The notes beneath the pieces are model-generated. The model was not told the DNA's origin, ran no database searches, and worked only from the letters and a program-made list of their open reading frames with translations. This document shows, piece by piece, positions 23,989-35,435 of a stretch of DNA of 64,000 nt (positions within the stretch are counted from its first letter, which is position 1; every line of letters starts with the position of its first letter). Origin of the DNA: Lophium mytilinum. Taxonomy: Eukaryota > Ascomycota > Dothideomycetes > Mytilinidiales > Mytilinidiaceae. The translations under genes were made by a program, and so were the position numbers. The stretch covers positions 130,155 to 194,154 of the forward strand of contig MU004200.1 of the NCBI GenBank assembly GCA_010093605.1, in the 5' to 3' direction.

Positions 23989-25597
23989 ATGGAGAAGTCT
24001 CACAACGGTACATTCTTCGATGCTGAAGACTCTAATCGCGTCACCCTTGTTAACGATGCTTCCAATGGAGACTCTCTCGTTAAAGAGTCGAGCGGCTCGA
24101 AGCTGTCGACTAAAGCCAGCGAACTGAGCTACAGCGAGAAAGGCTCCAAAGGAAAAGAATTCGAAGAGCCCAAAGAGGAGAACGGTATCGATGAGAAGCC
24201 TCCTCCAGAATACCCCACAGATGAGCCAAAGGAAGAGACGGTTACGCATATTGAGCGCACCGAGACCAATGAAGAAGAGCTACCTCTCAAGCCTTTGCGG
24301 CGACGTAGGCGGGCCTACAATCACCTAAAGCGGCGTTGGTACTTCTACGCCGCCGGTATAATCATCTTTCTCGCAATATTCTTGCCGATTCTGTAAGCCT
24401 CTTGAGCTCTTTTCTGGACTGGACACAACCGTTTCGTTCACAGATCCAGACTACTGACCACAACCAGATTCCTCGTCATAATACCTGCACTCGCCCAACG
24501 CATTATCAATGTGGCCGCGCTCCCAATTCACTGGGTGCATATCCTCGACCCCAAGGCCGACTCCGTCGGACTCTCCTTTCAAGCAGGACTCAAAGTCCCC
24601 ATCGGCCTGACTGTGACGTTGAATCCGTTCACGATGTCCTTGTACGACAAAAACGATGACGGGAAGAGTGTTACATACATCAATGCCAATCTACCCGACT
24701 ATAAGCTGCATGGCAACGCCAACCTCACAGTTCCGTATCAGGTTAACAAGATTCTGGATAAGCCCATGTTCTCTAGCTTCATGAGCGATGCCGTCAACAA
24801 CGCCGAATTTACACTGAAAGCGAAGAGCTTGGGGAAAGCAACTGCGAACTTTGGAAAGCTAAAAGCGAAAGTGAATATAAAGAAAGATATTACTTTAAAG
24901 GGTTAGTTAAGTTCTAAACCCTTCGGTCCTTTTCTCCGCACTCTAACAACCTTATACAGGCATCGAGAGGTTCAAAGGCCTAGGCATTACCAGCGGCCAA
25001 CTGCTCCTGCCCCCAGAAGACGACGGCGTCAACTTTATCGGCAACCTATCCATTCCAAATCAGTCTATCCTGACCGCAGACATGGGTAACGTCACTCTCA
25101 ACGCTCTTTCCGGTGACATAGTCATCGGCAATGTGACAATGTACTCCGTCTACCTCTCCCCTGGCGCGAACACCATCAAGTTCCGCGGTGTCCTCGATTT
25201 CACGAAGATCCTTGAGAACCTCAAAGCTGTCTACGCTGTTCAAGCCCCATACCTGCAAAAAGGGCAAGTCCTCTTGGGCGTCACCGGGACCGCGACCATG
25301 TACAACGGCGTGCATATAACCTATATCGAGGAAGTCATGAACGCGCTCCGACTCGACGTCCCCACCGCACTGAAGCCGATCGTACAGCAATCGCTGCAGG
25401 GATTCAAGACTAACATATGGGGCGTGGGGATGTACATCTTCAATAACTTCGAGAGCTGGATTAAGACGTTGGACCTGAGTGGGGTAGACTTGAGCGCGCT
25501 GAAGGGCAATGGAACTAATTTGAATATTACGCAGATTGTGGAGAACTTGAAAGGTTTGAACATTACACAGATTCTTGGGAACTTGGGGGATTTGTAG
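23989..25597 (+). CDS. DUF3712 membrane protein, 491 aa
   Basis: Three exons (23989-24392, 24468-24901, 24960-25597). Residues 1-110 are charged, Glu/Lys/Ser-rich and cytosolic; an RRRRR cluster precedes a single membrane helix at about 122-145 (FYAAGIIIFLAIFLPILFLV), giving a type II orientation. The large lumenal or extracellular part is the DUF3712 domain, built of LEA-2/AsmA-like beta repeats (TADMGNVTLNALSGDIVIG, VLLGVTGTATMYNG). The tail carries short asparagine-rich repeats (GTNLNITQIVENLKGLNITQILGNL). Fungal DUF3712 proteins are found in vacuolar or endomembranes and their role is not established; lipid handling is a family-level guess. Confidence 0.88.
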
Positions 25598-26200
25598 ACA
25601 GAGCGTCATAATTGAGAGTTTAATGAGAAACGAGAAGATAACATTGCTGAAGTAGGTGTACGTAAATATGAAATTGCTAAAGTCGAAGTGAGTCGTTCTG
25701 AAACGGGTGATCGGAGCTTCATTACAGTGAGAGAACGGGTCTTGGAGGATGTTACTGTAGGAATTTGCCAGTTTGATGACTTGACGTCTCCCCGTGGCCG
25801 CAAAGCCGTCCGCATCTCCGAGATATTCCGAGGACATGGCTGGTACGTCGATAATGGGGTGAAGAAGGGAGTTCAACACATGTGGATGTTGCCAGTAGTT
25901 CCGTCATTGCAATTCATAGCATTAAAGTGTGTTTTGGAGATAGTAAGGAAGGATGCGAAGTTGGGGAATGATGTCAAAAAGCTTGGCATCGGCATCGAAG
26001 ACGGGCCGCAGCCCCTTTTGTTCCTAAATTGTCACGTCTAACTTCAACATCGTGATAGCTTGTTTATCTGGAGGTGCAATCTCGAAAGTTGACTATGGAT
26101 AGCTATATAGCCATCATTCATCGGCTGCAGCAAATGATCCTCGTCAATCTATCAAACGCGCTCATCTCCTCAGGTTTGACTAGTATGATTTCCCTCCTCC
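25598..26200. other. intergenic, convergent 3' ends
   Basis: About 600 bp between the stops of two convergent genes. A plus-strand frame at 25688-26041 has no recognisable features. No gene called. Confidence 0.5.
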
Positions 26201-27076
26201 TCAAAGAACTGAAACTGCTTTGCCCTCCGATCCAAGCAGGACAATGCACTCCTCTACCGCCTTCTGCATCTCTTTTGTCGCCTCCTCTATCAACGCGGTA
26301 AAAGGAATCTTCCCCGACTTCTCCGCCCACACCTTTTGGCAAGGCGCATTCAACACCTTGTTAATGTTCACCTTACTAACCCCATGCTGAATACACTTCC
26401 CGAATATCTCCTTCGTAAATGGATCCGACCCATGTAGTACAAGCTCAACCTTGTTTCCAACCTTCTTGTCAATACTATCCAGCCGCTCGTACTCCAGCTG
26501 CACACCACGGGGCCCGTAATTCCCATGCACATTCCCAAATGCCGGTGCTAACCAATCAATCCCACAGTCTACGAACTCCTGCGCTTCCTCCGGCGTCGTG
26601 AGCAAGCCCTCCAGATCCGCGGTGTCGCTCACGCCATCCTCCCCGCCCTCAATCCGGCCTGGCTCCGCTTCAACAGCTATCCCCCGCTCGTGGCAGTATT
26701 TCGTTAACTCTGTCGTTAATCGTAAGTTCTCTTCCTTCTCGTAGTGCGACATATCCACCATTATGCTGTCGAAGCCACCCATGTCTGCCGCCTGCCGTAC
26801 GATCTCGGGCGTTTGCGCGTGGTCAAGGTGGACGGAAACTGGGACCGAAGAGCCTCGGGCGGCTTCGGCGGCGAGGTGGACGAGGAGCCCGCCTGCGTAT
26901 TGGATTGCCCATGGGAAGAGCAAGATCATGGCAGGTGAGGACTTGGCTTCTGCAGCGCGGACGGTGGCGAGGATGCCTTCGGTGTTGTAGCAGCACATGG
27001 AGGGCACGCCGTATTTGTTCTTACGGGCGTGCACGAGAATAGGAAGGGCCCGGTTCTCCTTCATCGTGGAAGCCAT
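26201..27076 (-). CDS. class II (zinc) ketose-bisphosphate aldolase family protein
   Basis: Single exon, 291 residues. Metal-dependent aldol cleavage or condensation of a sugar phosphate. The TIM-barrel zinc aldolase motifs are all visible: SVHLDHAQ (first zinc His), EAEPGRIEGGEDGV (zinc-bound Glu/active loop), FGNVHGNYG (second His), VLHGSDPF (third His and phosphate-binding loop) and KVNINKVLN. It is not the glycolytic enzyme, which is longer and has a GGSGS-type phosphate loop; it resembles the tagatose/tetronate-type aldolases. The start at 27076 (MASTMKEN) was chosen because the open frame upstream is unconserved. It is divergent from the threonate-dehydrogenase-like gene, and the same two domains are fused in plant proteins such as At1g18270. 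Confidence 0.88.
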   Translation of the reverse strand: MASTMKENRALPILVHARKNKYGVPSMCCYNTEGILATVRAAEAKSSPAMILLFPWAIQYAGGLLVHLAAEAARGSSVPVSVHLDHAQTPEIVRQAADMGGFDSIMVDMSHYEKEENLRLTTELTKYCHERGIAVEAEPGRIEGGEDGVSDTADLEGLLTTPEEAQEFVDCGIDWLAPAFGNVHGNYGPRGVQLEYERLDSIDKKVGNKVELVLHGSDPFTKEIFGKCIQHGVSKVNINKVLNAPCQKVWAEKSGKIPFTALIEEATKEMQKAVEECIVLLGSEGKAVSVL

Positions 27077-27703
27077 TGTGGTATTCTTTGAGGCTGGAGT
27101 GGAGGTTTTAGGTTGGGTGTTGTGGAATCGTGGATGCGAATGTAGTATGGAGTGAAGATGGGTGAGTAAAGGCCTCAATTGACTGGAGCAGCTCGTACCG
27201 GCTTTCCTTCCGACACTCGGCTTTCTGTTCAAATGCCGGCACACTTGCCCCGATATTTTCTTCGGGCGATCTTGCAGCGACGCATTTTCTACGCCGTCGA
27301 ACATGACGTTGCGGCGCTGCTGCGGGGTATGGCGGGGCAAACATGGTATGATATCTACTCGAATTTCTTATAGGCTCTCTATTTATCCGGCTCTTTGCAT
27401 TATTTTACCGGAAACAATCATTAGTCCAGTAGGTGTAAGCTCTCTCAAAAGTAAAACTCTAACTGTGGGTCTAGCGGAATACCACATTAGGTCATCAGCG
27501 GAGCGTGAAGCTTCAGTACTCTCGTATTTAGGGCTCCACTAAAGTTCGATTTCAGATTCCGGAAGATTAGCTATTCCTTCAATTGACTTTTAGTCTGCTT
27601 GTCAATCTCTTCTTTGCAATTCCCAGCTGTCCATTTCCATCTCTCATCAACCTCTTACACTTAACCCATCAAACCTCGCTTACAACACTTCTTCATCACC
27701 AAC
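27077..27703. promoter_or_regulatory. divergent promoter of aldolase and dehydrogenase genes
   Basis: 627 bp between two divergent starts. Co-regulation of the two metabolic genes from this region is likely but no known operator was identified. Confidence 0.45.
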
Positions 27704-29120
27704 ATGCCAAGCAAAGCCCCCATCGGCTTCTGCGGCCTCGGCGCCATGGGAATGGGAATGGCCACCCATCTTGTCAAAACCGGCCATCAAGTCAAAGGCT
27801 TCGACCTCTACCGGCCCTCTCTGCAGCGCTTCGAAGCCGCGGGCGGTACCCCATCGCCATCCCTCCTAAACTCTGCAGTCGATATGCCCTTCTACATCGT
27901 CATGGTTGCGACCGCCGTGCAAGCTCAGAGCGCCCTGTTCGGTACCGCTGAAGGTGGGGACGAAGGTATCGTGCACAAGCTACCGCAAAACGCAGTACTG
28001 CTCCTTTGCTCAACCGTCCCCGCGTCATACGCAGTGAGCGTAGAGCGGGAACTGAAAGAAATCGGGAGGGGCGACATCTTCTTCATCGACAGCCCGGTGT
28101 CTGGGGGCGCGTTCCGGGCTGCGGATGGGACGCTGTCTATCATGGCGGGTGGGGCAACTGCAGCGCTGGAGAAGGGGATGTGGCTATTAGAGGCGATGAG
28201 TGCACCTAAGAAATTGTTCGTCGTTGAGGGGGGAATTGGGGCGGGCAGTAATATGAAGATGGCACATCAGGTCCTTGCTGCGATTCAGATACTCGTGACG
28301 GGCGAGGCGTATGGGTTCGCGGCGCGGTTAGGACTAGATGCGGAGAGTGTCAGAAAAGAGATCGTGGAGGGTGAGGCATGGAGCTGGATGGTCGAGGATC
28401 GAGGGAGGAGGGTTATTGCGGGCTTAGATGCATGGAGGCCTGGTGTTAGTGCGCTGACGATTATATTGAAAGATACCGTAAGCTCCAGTGTGTTCTTTTC
28501 GTCAAATCAGATCGATGTGGATTAATGCTGGCTGAACTAACATCTTAAAGAGCATCATCACATCTTCAGCGCGTCTCTGCAACTTCCCCGTACCAATGGC
28601 ATCCGCTGCTGAGCAGGTCTATTTCTCCGGTCTCTCGCAGGGCTTCGGCTCCGAAGATGATGCGGGAATGGTCCGACTTTACTACCCTGGCCCAGTCGCT
28701 GACGTCAAATGCACTGTCGACAAAGAAGCAAAGGCTGCCAAACTGAAGCTTGTCGTAAACATGCTCATCGGCATCTACGTTTGCGCCACGGCAGAGTCAA
28801 TTGCGTTTGCCCAGCGAGTCAACCTGCCGTTAGACCAGCTACACGAGCTTGCTGTTGATGCAGCGGGCGGAAGTCACGTGTTTCGAGAGGTTGGCGCACA
28901 AATGATCAAAGGATTGAAAGGGGATGCTTCGGCGTGGTCAGGACTTGGAAAACGGTTGGAAGATGTAACGCAGGGCTTGTCGGAAGCTGCCAGTGAGGCA
29001 CAGAACTTGAAATGCCCTGCATTTCTAACGAACACTGCGCTCAGTATGTTGATGCTGGCTAAAAGAACTGCGGACAAGGATGCGTCAGCGGCAACCGCAG
29101 TAAAAGTGTGGAAATCGTAA
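27704..29120 (+). CDS. beta-hydroxyacid dehydrogenase with two C-terminal domains, LtnD-like
   Basis: NAD-dependent oxidation of a hydroxy acid of the L-threonate or 3-hydroxyisobutyrate type. Two exons (27704-28477, 28551-29120) give 447 residues. The Rossmann domain (1-165) has GFCGLGAMGMGMA and the substrate loop SPVSGGAFRAADGTLSIMAGG. A first NAD_binding_11-like helical domain (about 175-290) holds the catalytic Lys in AGSNMKMAHQVL. A second similar helical domain follows (about 320-440, LKLVVNMLIGIYVCATAE, with another candidate Lys). Bacterial LtnD has one copy (about 300 aa); the duplication matches the long fungal and plant forms. Its divergent neighbour is a class II aldolase. Confidence 0.87.
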
Positions 29121-29692
29121 TGTCAAATTAGGAAAGCCAAGTCATCAATCGACTGCGCCGTCTTGCTCTCTCCCCTTCTCACTCCGCTTGTAATATTTCC
29201 TCAATTCTGTTGCTCATGTTACTGGCATTTCTTCGACCCTCCAAGTGAACTATTGGGGGCAATTTTCTGCACCCTATATGTTTTGTCGTTTTTCGTCAAT
29301 TAATTCTGTTCGAGAGGATTGCTACATTCCCGGATACCTCACCCTAAATAAACAAGGGCACCTCACGGGGCCATCCCCCTCCCCGTTTCCCTCGTGTGAG
29401 CTTCTCCATAGGTCCTATCGCTATAAGGAACTTCAGAAGCCTACGTGAGTCCTCCTTTAATATCGCTCAGTCTCATAGTAATGCTCATATGGCTTTAAGG
29501 ATCTTCCATTGATGATTGTGCAATCTGAAGGCACTTCGAAAGGCTCCCCGCCCTCCTAATCTACTGATAATCACTCTATGATATCACTAGCCCTTTAGGC
29601 ACCCCCTAGACTGATCAACCCAAAGATCCCCCACCAAAGTTGGCCCATCCAACCATCCGGCCTGCCAATCAAGCCAGCATTCCTAAGCACCC
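29121..29692. other. intergenic, convergent 3' ends
   Basis: 570 bp between two convergent stops. AT-moderate, without a recognisable gene or repeat. Confidence 0.5.
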
Positions 29693-30487
29693 CTACTCCG
29701 CTCCCATCAGGCTCAGATACGCCTCGATATACGCATCCACCCCCCGCATATCCTCCTCATCAGCCATCAGCACATTCGTCACCCTCCGCTCCTGATCCCC
29801 ATCCCTCACCACCGGCTCCGCGACTCCACCCCCATACCACGGCACCAGCTGATCCCCAAGGCCATCCCTCTTACTAAACGTATAGAACTCGAACTGCGTA
29901 CCTACAACCAGCACGACCAACGCATGCGCCACCTCCTCACCCCCCACCACCACCTTCTGAATGCGCGTCCCACCCAACTTCGTCGCCGGCGTGGGCAGCA
30001 GCCGCATCGGCAGCCCGCCCCAGCGCTCCAGATGGTGCCAGAACGCTCTGTCCTCCTTGGTCGCGAGGGCCTTAGTCGCGTCGTCGGTGCGGTCGGCGAT
30101 GGTGTTGAAGATGATGTGCGTGAGCGAGCCGTCGTCGAGCTGTAGCGACGCCGCACACCAGGACTTGGTGGTGCGGTGCAGGCGGGCCGTCGCGGAGAGG
30201 CTGCCGGTCGTGTCGATGTGCAGGGCCCAGCCGACGCGGGAGGGGCAGTAGTGGGCGAGCAGGGCCGCTGAGAGGTTGGTGGCGGACTCGCGGCGCTGCG
30301 CGATGGCTGGGGCGCCCTTCGGAGGGGAGGTGTAGTAGTTGGCTCCGAAGTGGAGGAACTCTCGCGAGAGGGCTTCAGGCCATTTTGCGGGGGCGTAGGT
30401 GGAGAGAGGGTTTTCGGGGAATGGGGGTGAGAGCTTGTCGTCGAATCTCCTGGGGTTGGAGGTCGTTGTCAGTGCTGTCGGGGCTGG
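29693..30487 (-). CDS. uncharacterised protein, 3' exon; 5' end unresolved
   Basis: A 265-codon open frame with natural composition (WCAASLQLDDGSLTHIIFN, VVGTQFEFYTFSKRDG, GVDAYIEAYLSLMG). No in-frame ATG lies near its beginning; the frame upstream is closed by a TAG, so at least one 5' exon is missing. A plausible upstream exon ends at 30570 (CLDSVVATYQRRDH) with a GTAGGT donor joined to an ACACAG acceptor at 30488, in phase; where that exon begins is not clear. No known domain was recognised, no signal peptide or membrane helix is visible, and the function is unknown. The next gene upstream is divergent. Confidence 0.6.
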   Translation of the reverse strand, partial: PAPTALTTTSNPRRFDDKLSPPFPENPLSTYAPAKWPEALSREFLHFGANYYTSPPKGAPAIAQRRESATNLSAALLAHYCPSRVGWALHIDTTGSLSATARLHRTTKSWCAASLQLDDGSLTHIIFNTIADRTDDATKALATKEDRAFWHHLERWGGLPMRLLPTPATKLGGTRIQKVVVGGEEVAHALVVLVVGTQFEFYTFSKRDGLGDQLVPWYGGGVAEPVVRDGDQERRVTNVLMADEEDMRGVDAYIEAYLSLMGAE

Positions 30488-30570
30488 CTGTGTATGGGTG
30501 GACACGTTGACGGTGAGGTGTCTTGAGGTGGTTGTATCGGGGACGTTTGAAGAGATCGGAGATACCTACA

Positions 30571-30917
30571 TGATCACGGCGCTGGTACGTGGCTACAACG
30601 CTGTCTAAGCAACGCTCAATGGTATTGACAGAAACCAAATCCACGTGTGCGTAGAAAAGAGTGCACCAAAACGGAGAGGGGTTGTGGGTGGGTGTGTCGG
30701 GTTGAGGATGACGGGGAGAAAACCTTACCTATTGTTCTGTTGGCCACGTTATTTCAATTGTGCTAGGTCGATGACGAAGAATCTACGTCTTGGGTGCCTT
30801 TATTTCACCATCAGTCATCGGCGTGCACCTTATAAGCGTGGGTGAATTCCGCCTTTGCTTCCATCTGAAGCTTCGCCGCAGACTTCTCCTTTTCATCCCA
30901 ACTCTCGAAACGTCGAA
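30571..30917. other. divergent 5' region, may hold a further 5' exon of the minus gene
   Basis: A minus-strand frame in 30571-30720 reads FWCTLFYAHVDLVSVNTIERC, which looks coding and joins in phase to the gene at 29693-30487, but it has no ATG. The rest is promoter for the plus gene at 30918. Confidence 0.35.
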
Positions 30918-31417
30918 ATGTCGCACCGTCGCTCTCGTCCTACAAAGCCTGCACCAACGAGCACCATTGGCAATCAAAAGAAACCGCTGGTAAGGATGTT
31001 GCTGTTTGCTGTCGTTGCGTAGTCGTCTAGCGGCTCGTGATCGCTCGCTTGTTTCCATCTCCTTTCCCCCATCAATCTTCCAAAGGGCATTTGCTAACCG
31101 CAAGAACTCATCAGAATCCTAGAGCTTTGCCTTTTATCCCTCGCACTACGGAACAGAATGCGGGTCCACAATCGCAGGTGCCACCTCTCATCGACCGCGA
31201 TATTGAAAAGACGGAAAACATTGAAGATCTCGGTCTACCACGCCAAGAAGAGCGCGATGTAGACAAAAGCGCAGATGACACCCTTCCAGAGGGCTGGCAC
31301 CTAGTGTACGAGCGAAGACCTGGGGGATCTGTTGTTCTAGTTGCGAGAATGGCGAAGGGGGCAAATGAGGTAGAGAATGGGAAGCCGGAGAAGATTGATA
31401 CGAACAATAAGAAATAG
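30918..31417 (+). CDS. small uncharacterised protein, 124 aa
   Basis: Two exons (30918-30989, 31115-31417). It begins MSHRRSRPTKPAP, is strongly charged and mostly disordered, with a single compact segment LPEGWHLVYERRPGGSVVLVARM near 75-97 that looks like one beta hairpin; LPxGW is the opening of WW domains but the second Trp is missing. The end is Lys/Asn/Glu-rich. The intron (125 bp, branch CTAAC) preserves phase. Function unknown. Confidence 0.6.
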
Positions 31418-31515
31418 CCTTACTATTGGACGTCTTAGGTCCTTATATTGCAGAATGCTATCTTTCAGATAATCCTTCATAGTCCTAGGCTCTAGACTAC
31501 CTGCCGTGAAGGTCT

Positions 31516-34500
31516 CTATGAGTCTACCGAGTACTCATCAATAACGCTCTTCGGCTTGACAAATTTCCCAAGAGGCTTATACTCTAAATGATCGAGCCCA
31601 AACCCCTTAGGACCGCCAATTTCAATCCCGCGAGGTGTAGAAGTCCACCTATCTGACGCTGTGATCCCCAATACGGTCACCAGTAGACCATATCTGTACT
31701 CAGGCGTCCCAATAGCCTCACCATTCTGAGCATCAATGACAGCAATGAGATCCGGTACGATAGCGAGCTCGTCCTCGCTTCCATCCTCATTCATCTTCAT
31801 AGCAGCAATGTTCTCGTTCTTGAACGGGATCTTGATCTTCCCAGAAAACTCCGATGCTTTATCCGCACCTCCGTCGCTGATATCGGCGCCTTCGATGATG
31901 ACTTCGCCGTAGACATGGCCCATTCGAAGTGTTCTTTCAACCCCCACAATCTTGCCTTTGAAGAGGACTTGAGCGGTTTCAGGCCCTCCTACTTCATCGA
32001 TAATCGATTCCGCTACGTTGTCAATGCGATTGTGTTTTCTTGCTTTCGCGACCGCGCGCCCTATTCTCCAGGATAAGGATATCGTGTGCTCAACAACCCA
32101 CCTCTTCGTCTCTGCTCCAGTCACAGGACCTTCCGCGCAACCAACATGCGAACCCAACTGCGCAAGCCCTGCTCGAAACACCTTCTCCACGGTAAGGTCA
32201 CTCGAGGCTTTGGGCATATACACCACGTTTCCGTTGCCATCTGTCATCACGATTGGGCAGAAGACGGGTCGCCGTTCGTCAAAAACCACTGGGGTGGTCT
32301 GCCACTTTGTGGGATATGCGCGACCCATCCAGTCGCCGTCGACAGTTGGGATGTCCATATTCGTGCTGGCACCGAGGATCATACCTTGGAGACCGTTACC
32401 GCCGCCGATTTCGAGCGCGATCATGTGGGTTGCTCGCCCACCCTTGAAGAGGGCATAGAGCTCTTCTTGTGCCTGTAACATTCTTTCGCAGGATTAGCTC
32501 AAAGAATGTGGGAAGATGTGACCGATAGAACTCACTCATCACCTTGTAGCTTCTCAATGCCCACGGTCGGTGACCCAGCCCCTCCTCCGCAGCCGATCAG
32601 ATCGTCATCTTTCAGGTCGTATGGATTGATCACTCTTATGACACCGCCTGCCCGTAAGATGCTACGCATTCGAAGCATGCTGGAGTACGGACTGCCGCCC
32701 CCGCCAGTTCCGAGGATATAGCAGCCGATTGTTATATAGCTCAAATCGGTTTCACTTACGTACCACGTCCGATTCTCAACTCGTGGCTTGTAGGTCTCAA
32801 GCTCCTCCTCTTTGACGACAATCTCTATCTCATCTTCCGTTTTCTCCTTCGACGCCTGGTTGAACTCCTTCATCTCGTCATCCGCCTCTTCGTTTCCCGG
32901 TATATGGAGATGCTCAAAGTCGCTAGCACGGGAGAAATCGAAGTCTCCAGCTGCCCGAACGATGAACCTTGTTTTGTGCGCAATATATTGCAGCGGTAGA
33001 GTTTCGACCTCAACGATCTTCACGGAATCTCGAATTGCGCCAGCTTCCACCGTTTTTTCTACGGCCTCAGCCGAGATCTTCTCTAGAAGTTGTTTCGTGT
33101 TCTTCGTCTCGGTAGACTTAACGGTATCAATCACGGCACTTACTCGAGCCATGGCGGCGCCAATTGCGTTGGCTACTCCGGACCACTTTGGTTTGAGAAC
33201 CTGACTGGCGCCTAGCAAATTGTCTGGTGCAATAACGGCTCCGCCTCCTACCAGCAGGACTGGGAGATCTTCGGGAGATGTCTTCATTGTGTCGATGACT
33301 TTTTCTAGCATCTTCTTCACGGTAGCTTGGTACTCCGCGGCTTCTGCTACTGTGATGTTTGCCACTAGCGAAGCATTACCTATGCCAAGCGACGGATCTG
33401 AAGCTACAGTGTAGTCCGTGGCTGTATGTACATCGCCGCCAAATACAAGTGCCTTCTTTGGTAGTTTGTATCCGACTGAGTCTGGGCCGACGGTCATTTT
33501 CCCTGCTACAGTGCGGACAAGTGAGCCACCACCTAGGCCTACACTACGAAGAGTTAGCATGCTTCGGTCTATACAGAAGTTGAACCAAACCTCGAACATA
33601 CCTCTTGACATCAGGACAAGAAAAGTTCATTCTCACGCCAGACAGTTCACTATACGCAGCTTGCTGTCGTGGAAAGCCATTCGCTAGTAGCAAACCGACA
33701 TCCGTCGTCGTTCCACCTGTCCCATTGTCATTCGCCGAACTACTAGATCATTGCCAACATACTCACCAACATCGACCACCATCATAGCCTCCTTAATCTC
33801 ACTCCCCACCAAAAATGCTGCACCTCTCATACTATTCGTCGGCCCACTCGAGAATGTTCTAATCGGCAACCTCGCCGCCGCATCACCACTCAAAAGAGTC
33901 CCATCATTCTGCGTAATGAAAACCGGGCATTTCAGACCCAGCTTGTGGATTGGCTCCTGGAAACTCCGTATCGTCTTCTTCGCAAACGCGAGAATGCTCG
34001 CGTTCAAAATCGCCGCGTTCTCGCGCTCCAGAAACCCTAGATTCGCTACCTCGGCGCTCAGCACTACGTCCACCCCCGGAATCTCCTCACGGACGATGGC
34101 GGCGGCGCGTTCTTCTTGTCTCTCTACCGTGTCGATGGGGCTGAAGACGCCGTTGACTACCACGCTCTTGATACCTTTGGATTTGATGATGGCGCATTCG
34201 CGGCGGATCTCAGCTTCGTCCAGAGCACTGATAAGATTGCCGTCGACTTCGAGTCCACCTTTGACGAGAGCGTAGTAGCCTAGGATTAGGCGGCGCATAT
34301 CGGCGGGCCAGTCGACGCAGGGGGGTGCGTGCTTGGAAAAAGGCCCGCAGAGGCGGAGCACAGCGACGCTCGAAAGGCGGGAGGAGTCGCGGGTGACGAC
34401 TGCGTTCACGAAGTGGGTGGTTCCGATTGTGACGGATGCGATTGAAGTGGGTGATACGGAAGCCGCGGTGAACATGGTCTGGATGGTTGATATAATGCCC

Positions 34501-34708
34501 GCGCTCGGGTTTGGGGTTGTAGGGGATTTGTGCCTGGGGAGTCAACGTGATTTGAGATTTCTGAATGATTAGGGGAGAACTACCATGCTATTATGCCTTT
34601 GTCTGGCTCTGAAGCTCGTGATGGGTCAAGGATTACACCGTCTGTATTAGTCCCTCCGACGTCGACGCCTATGCGAAGGGTTTTGGAGGGGATTGGAGTG
34701 GAACCCAT
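31516..34708 (-). CDS. hydantoinase/oxoprolinase-type ATPase fused to DUF917
   Basis: Predicted ATP-dependent or metal-dependent ring-opening amidohydrolase of cyclic amides (hydantoins or 5-oxoproline-like). Five exons (34708-34584, 34533-33767, 33716-33602, 33543-32536, 32482-31516) give 993 residues. Hydant_A_N covers about 8-185 (RIGVDVGGTNTDGVIL phosphate loop); hydantoinase A about 200-540 (SSGPTNSMRGAAFL, DVGGTTTDVGLL, VGLGGGSLV, VGPDSVGY); DUF917 fills the C-terminal 360 residues (GTGGGGSPY, ALEIGGGNG, GDWMGRAYP). The last intron uses GTGAGT and an internal AAAG acceptor to restore frame. No targeting signal, so cytosolic. It is divergent from an NCS1 permease, the transporter class that imports hydantoins, allantoin and pyrimidines. 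The exact substrate is unknown. Confidence 0.9.
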
Positions 34709-35435
34709 CTTGTCTATTGTTGAGAATTCTGAGGTCGTGATTTGGCAGTAGATACCCTGAGATGCTTCCTCCCTTTGCTTCTCTTAGCTATCCAGAAGCT
34801 AAAGGAATCTGAAGGGTGAGGATGAGTTAACGTTGGGAAATCACGTGCTAGTCCGATATCGGTATCTGATGATCAGATACCCCTGACCCTAGTCACTCTT
34901 CACTGCGGGGTTTGTCTTTGCTCCCACCCACCTTTCAGATATGTGTATCTTGAATGTTTTCTACGATACCATTAGTATAAAGTTAATATCAAGCCCATCG
35001 CTTCAGATGCGGGAATGTCCGACGGGTTTGCAATATGTAATCCGACAACACCTATCACCACTCCGGGACTTATCCTTCCGACAACCCCAGGAAGCTGTCA
35101 GGCTGTCTGACTTGTCCATGTTTGGTCTAAACAGCAGCGATAGACGGGCCCAGTCTGGGGTAGAACTGCCAACAAGGTGTCGGATACGCTATCAATACGA
35201 CGGTGATACGCACCTTGCTGCCGATCTGGCGATAACGTGAGTCGGCCGACGTTCACACTCTCCACTCTTGCTCTCTGTCTCACGCTGTAGTCGTACAAGC
35301 AATACCGACTTAATCCCGTGTCACTATCTTATCCGAACCTCAACTGCCGTCCCAAGCATGTAAAGACTCCAAACTCCCGCCCCCAACCGAGAGAATTACT
35401 CGAGACGCGCTTCTATCCTCGACAATTCGTCCAAG
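34709..35435. promoter_or_regulatory. divergent promoter of hydantoinase and NCS1 permease
   Basis: 727 bp between two divergent starts. GATAC/GATCAGATAC-type sequences near 34870-34880 contain GATA cores, the site of fungal nitrogen GATA factors, but such short sites occur by chance. Nothing else stands out. Confidence 0.4.

Noticed and set aside
25046-25879. A 277-codon minus-strand open frame
   Set aside because: Antisense to the DUF3712 exon 3 and its 3' flank; no family features.
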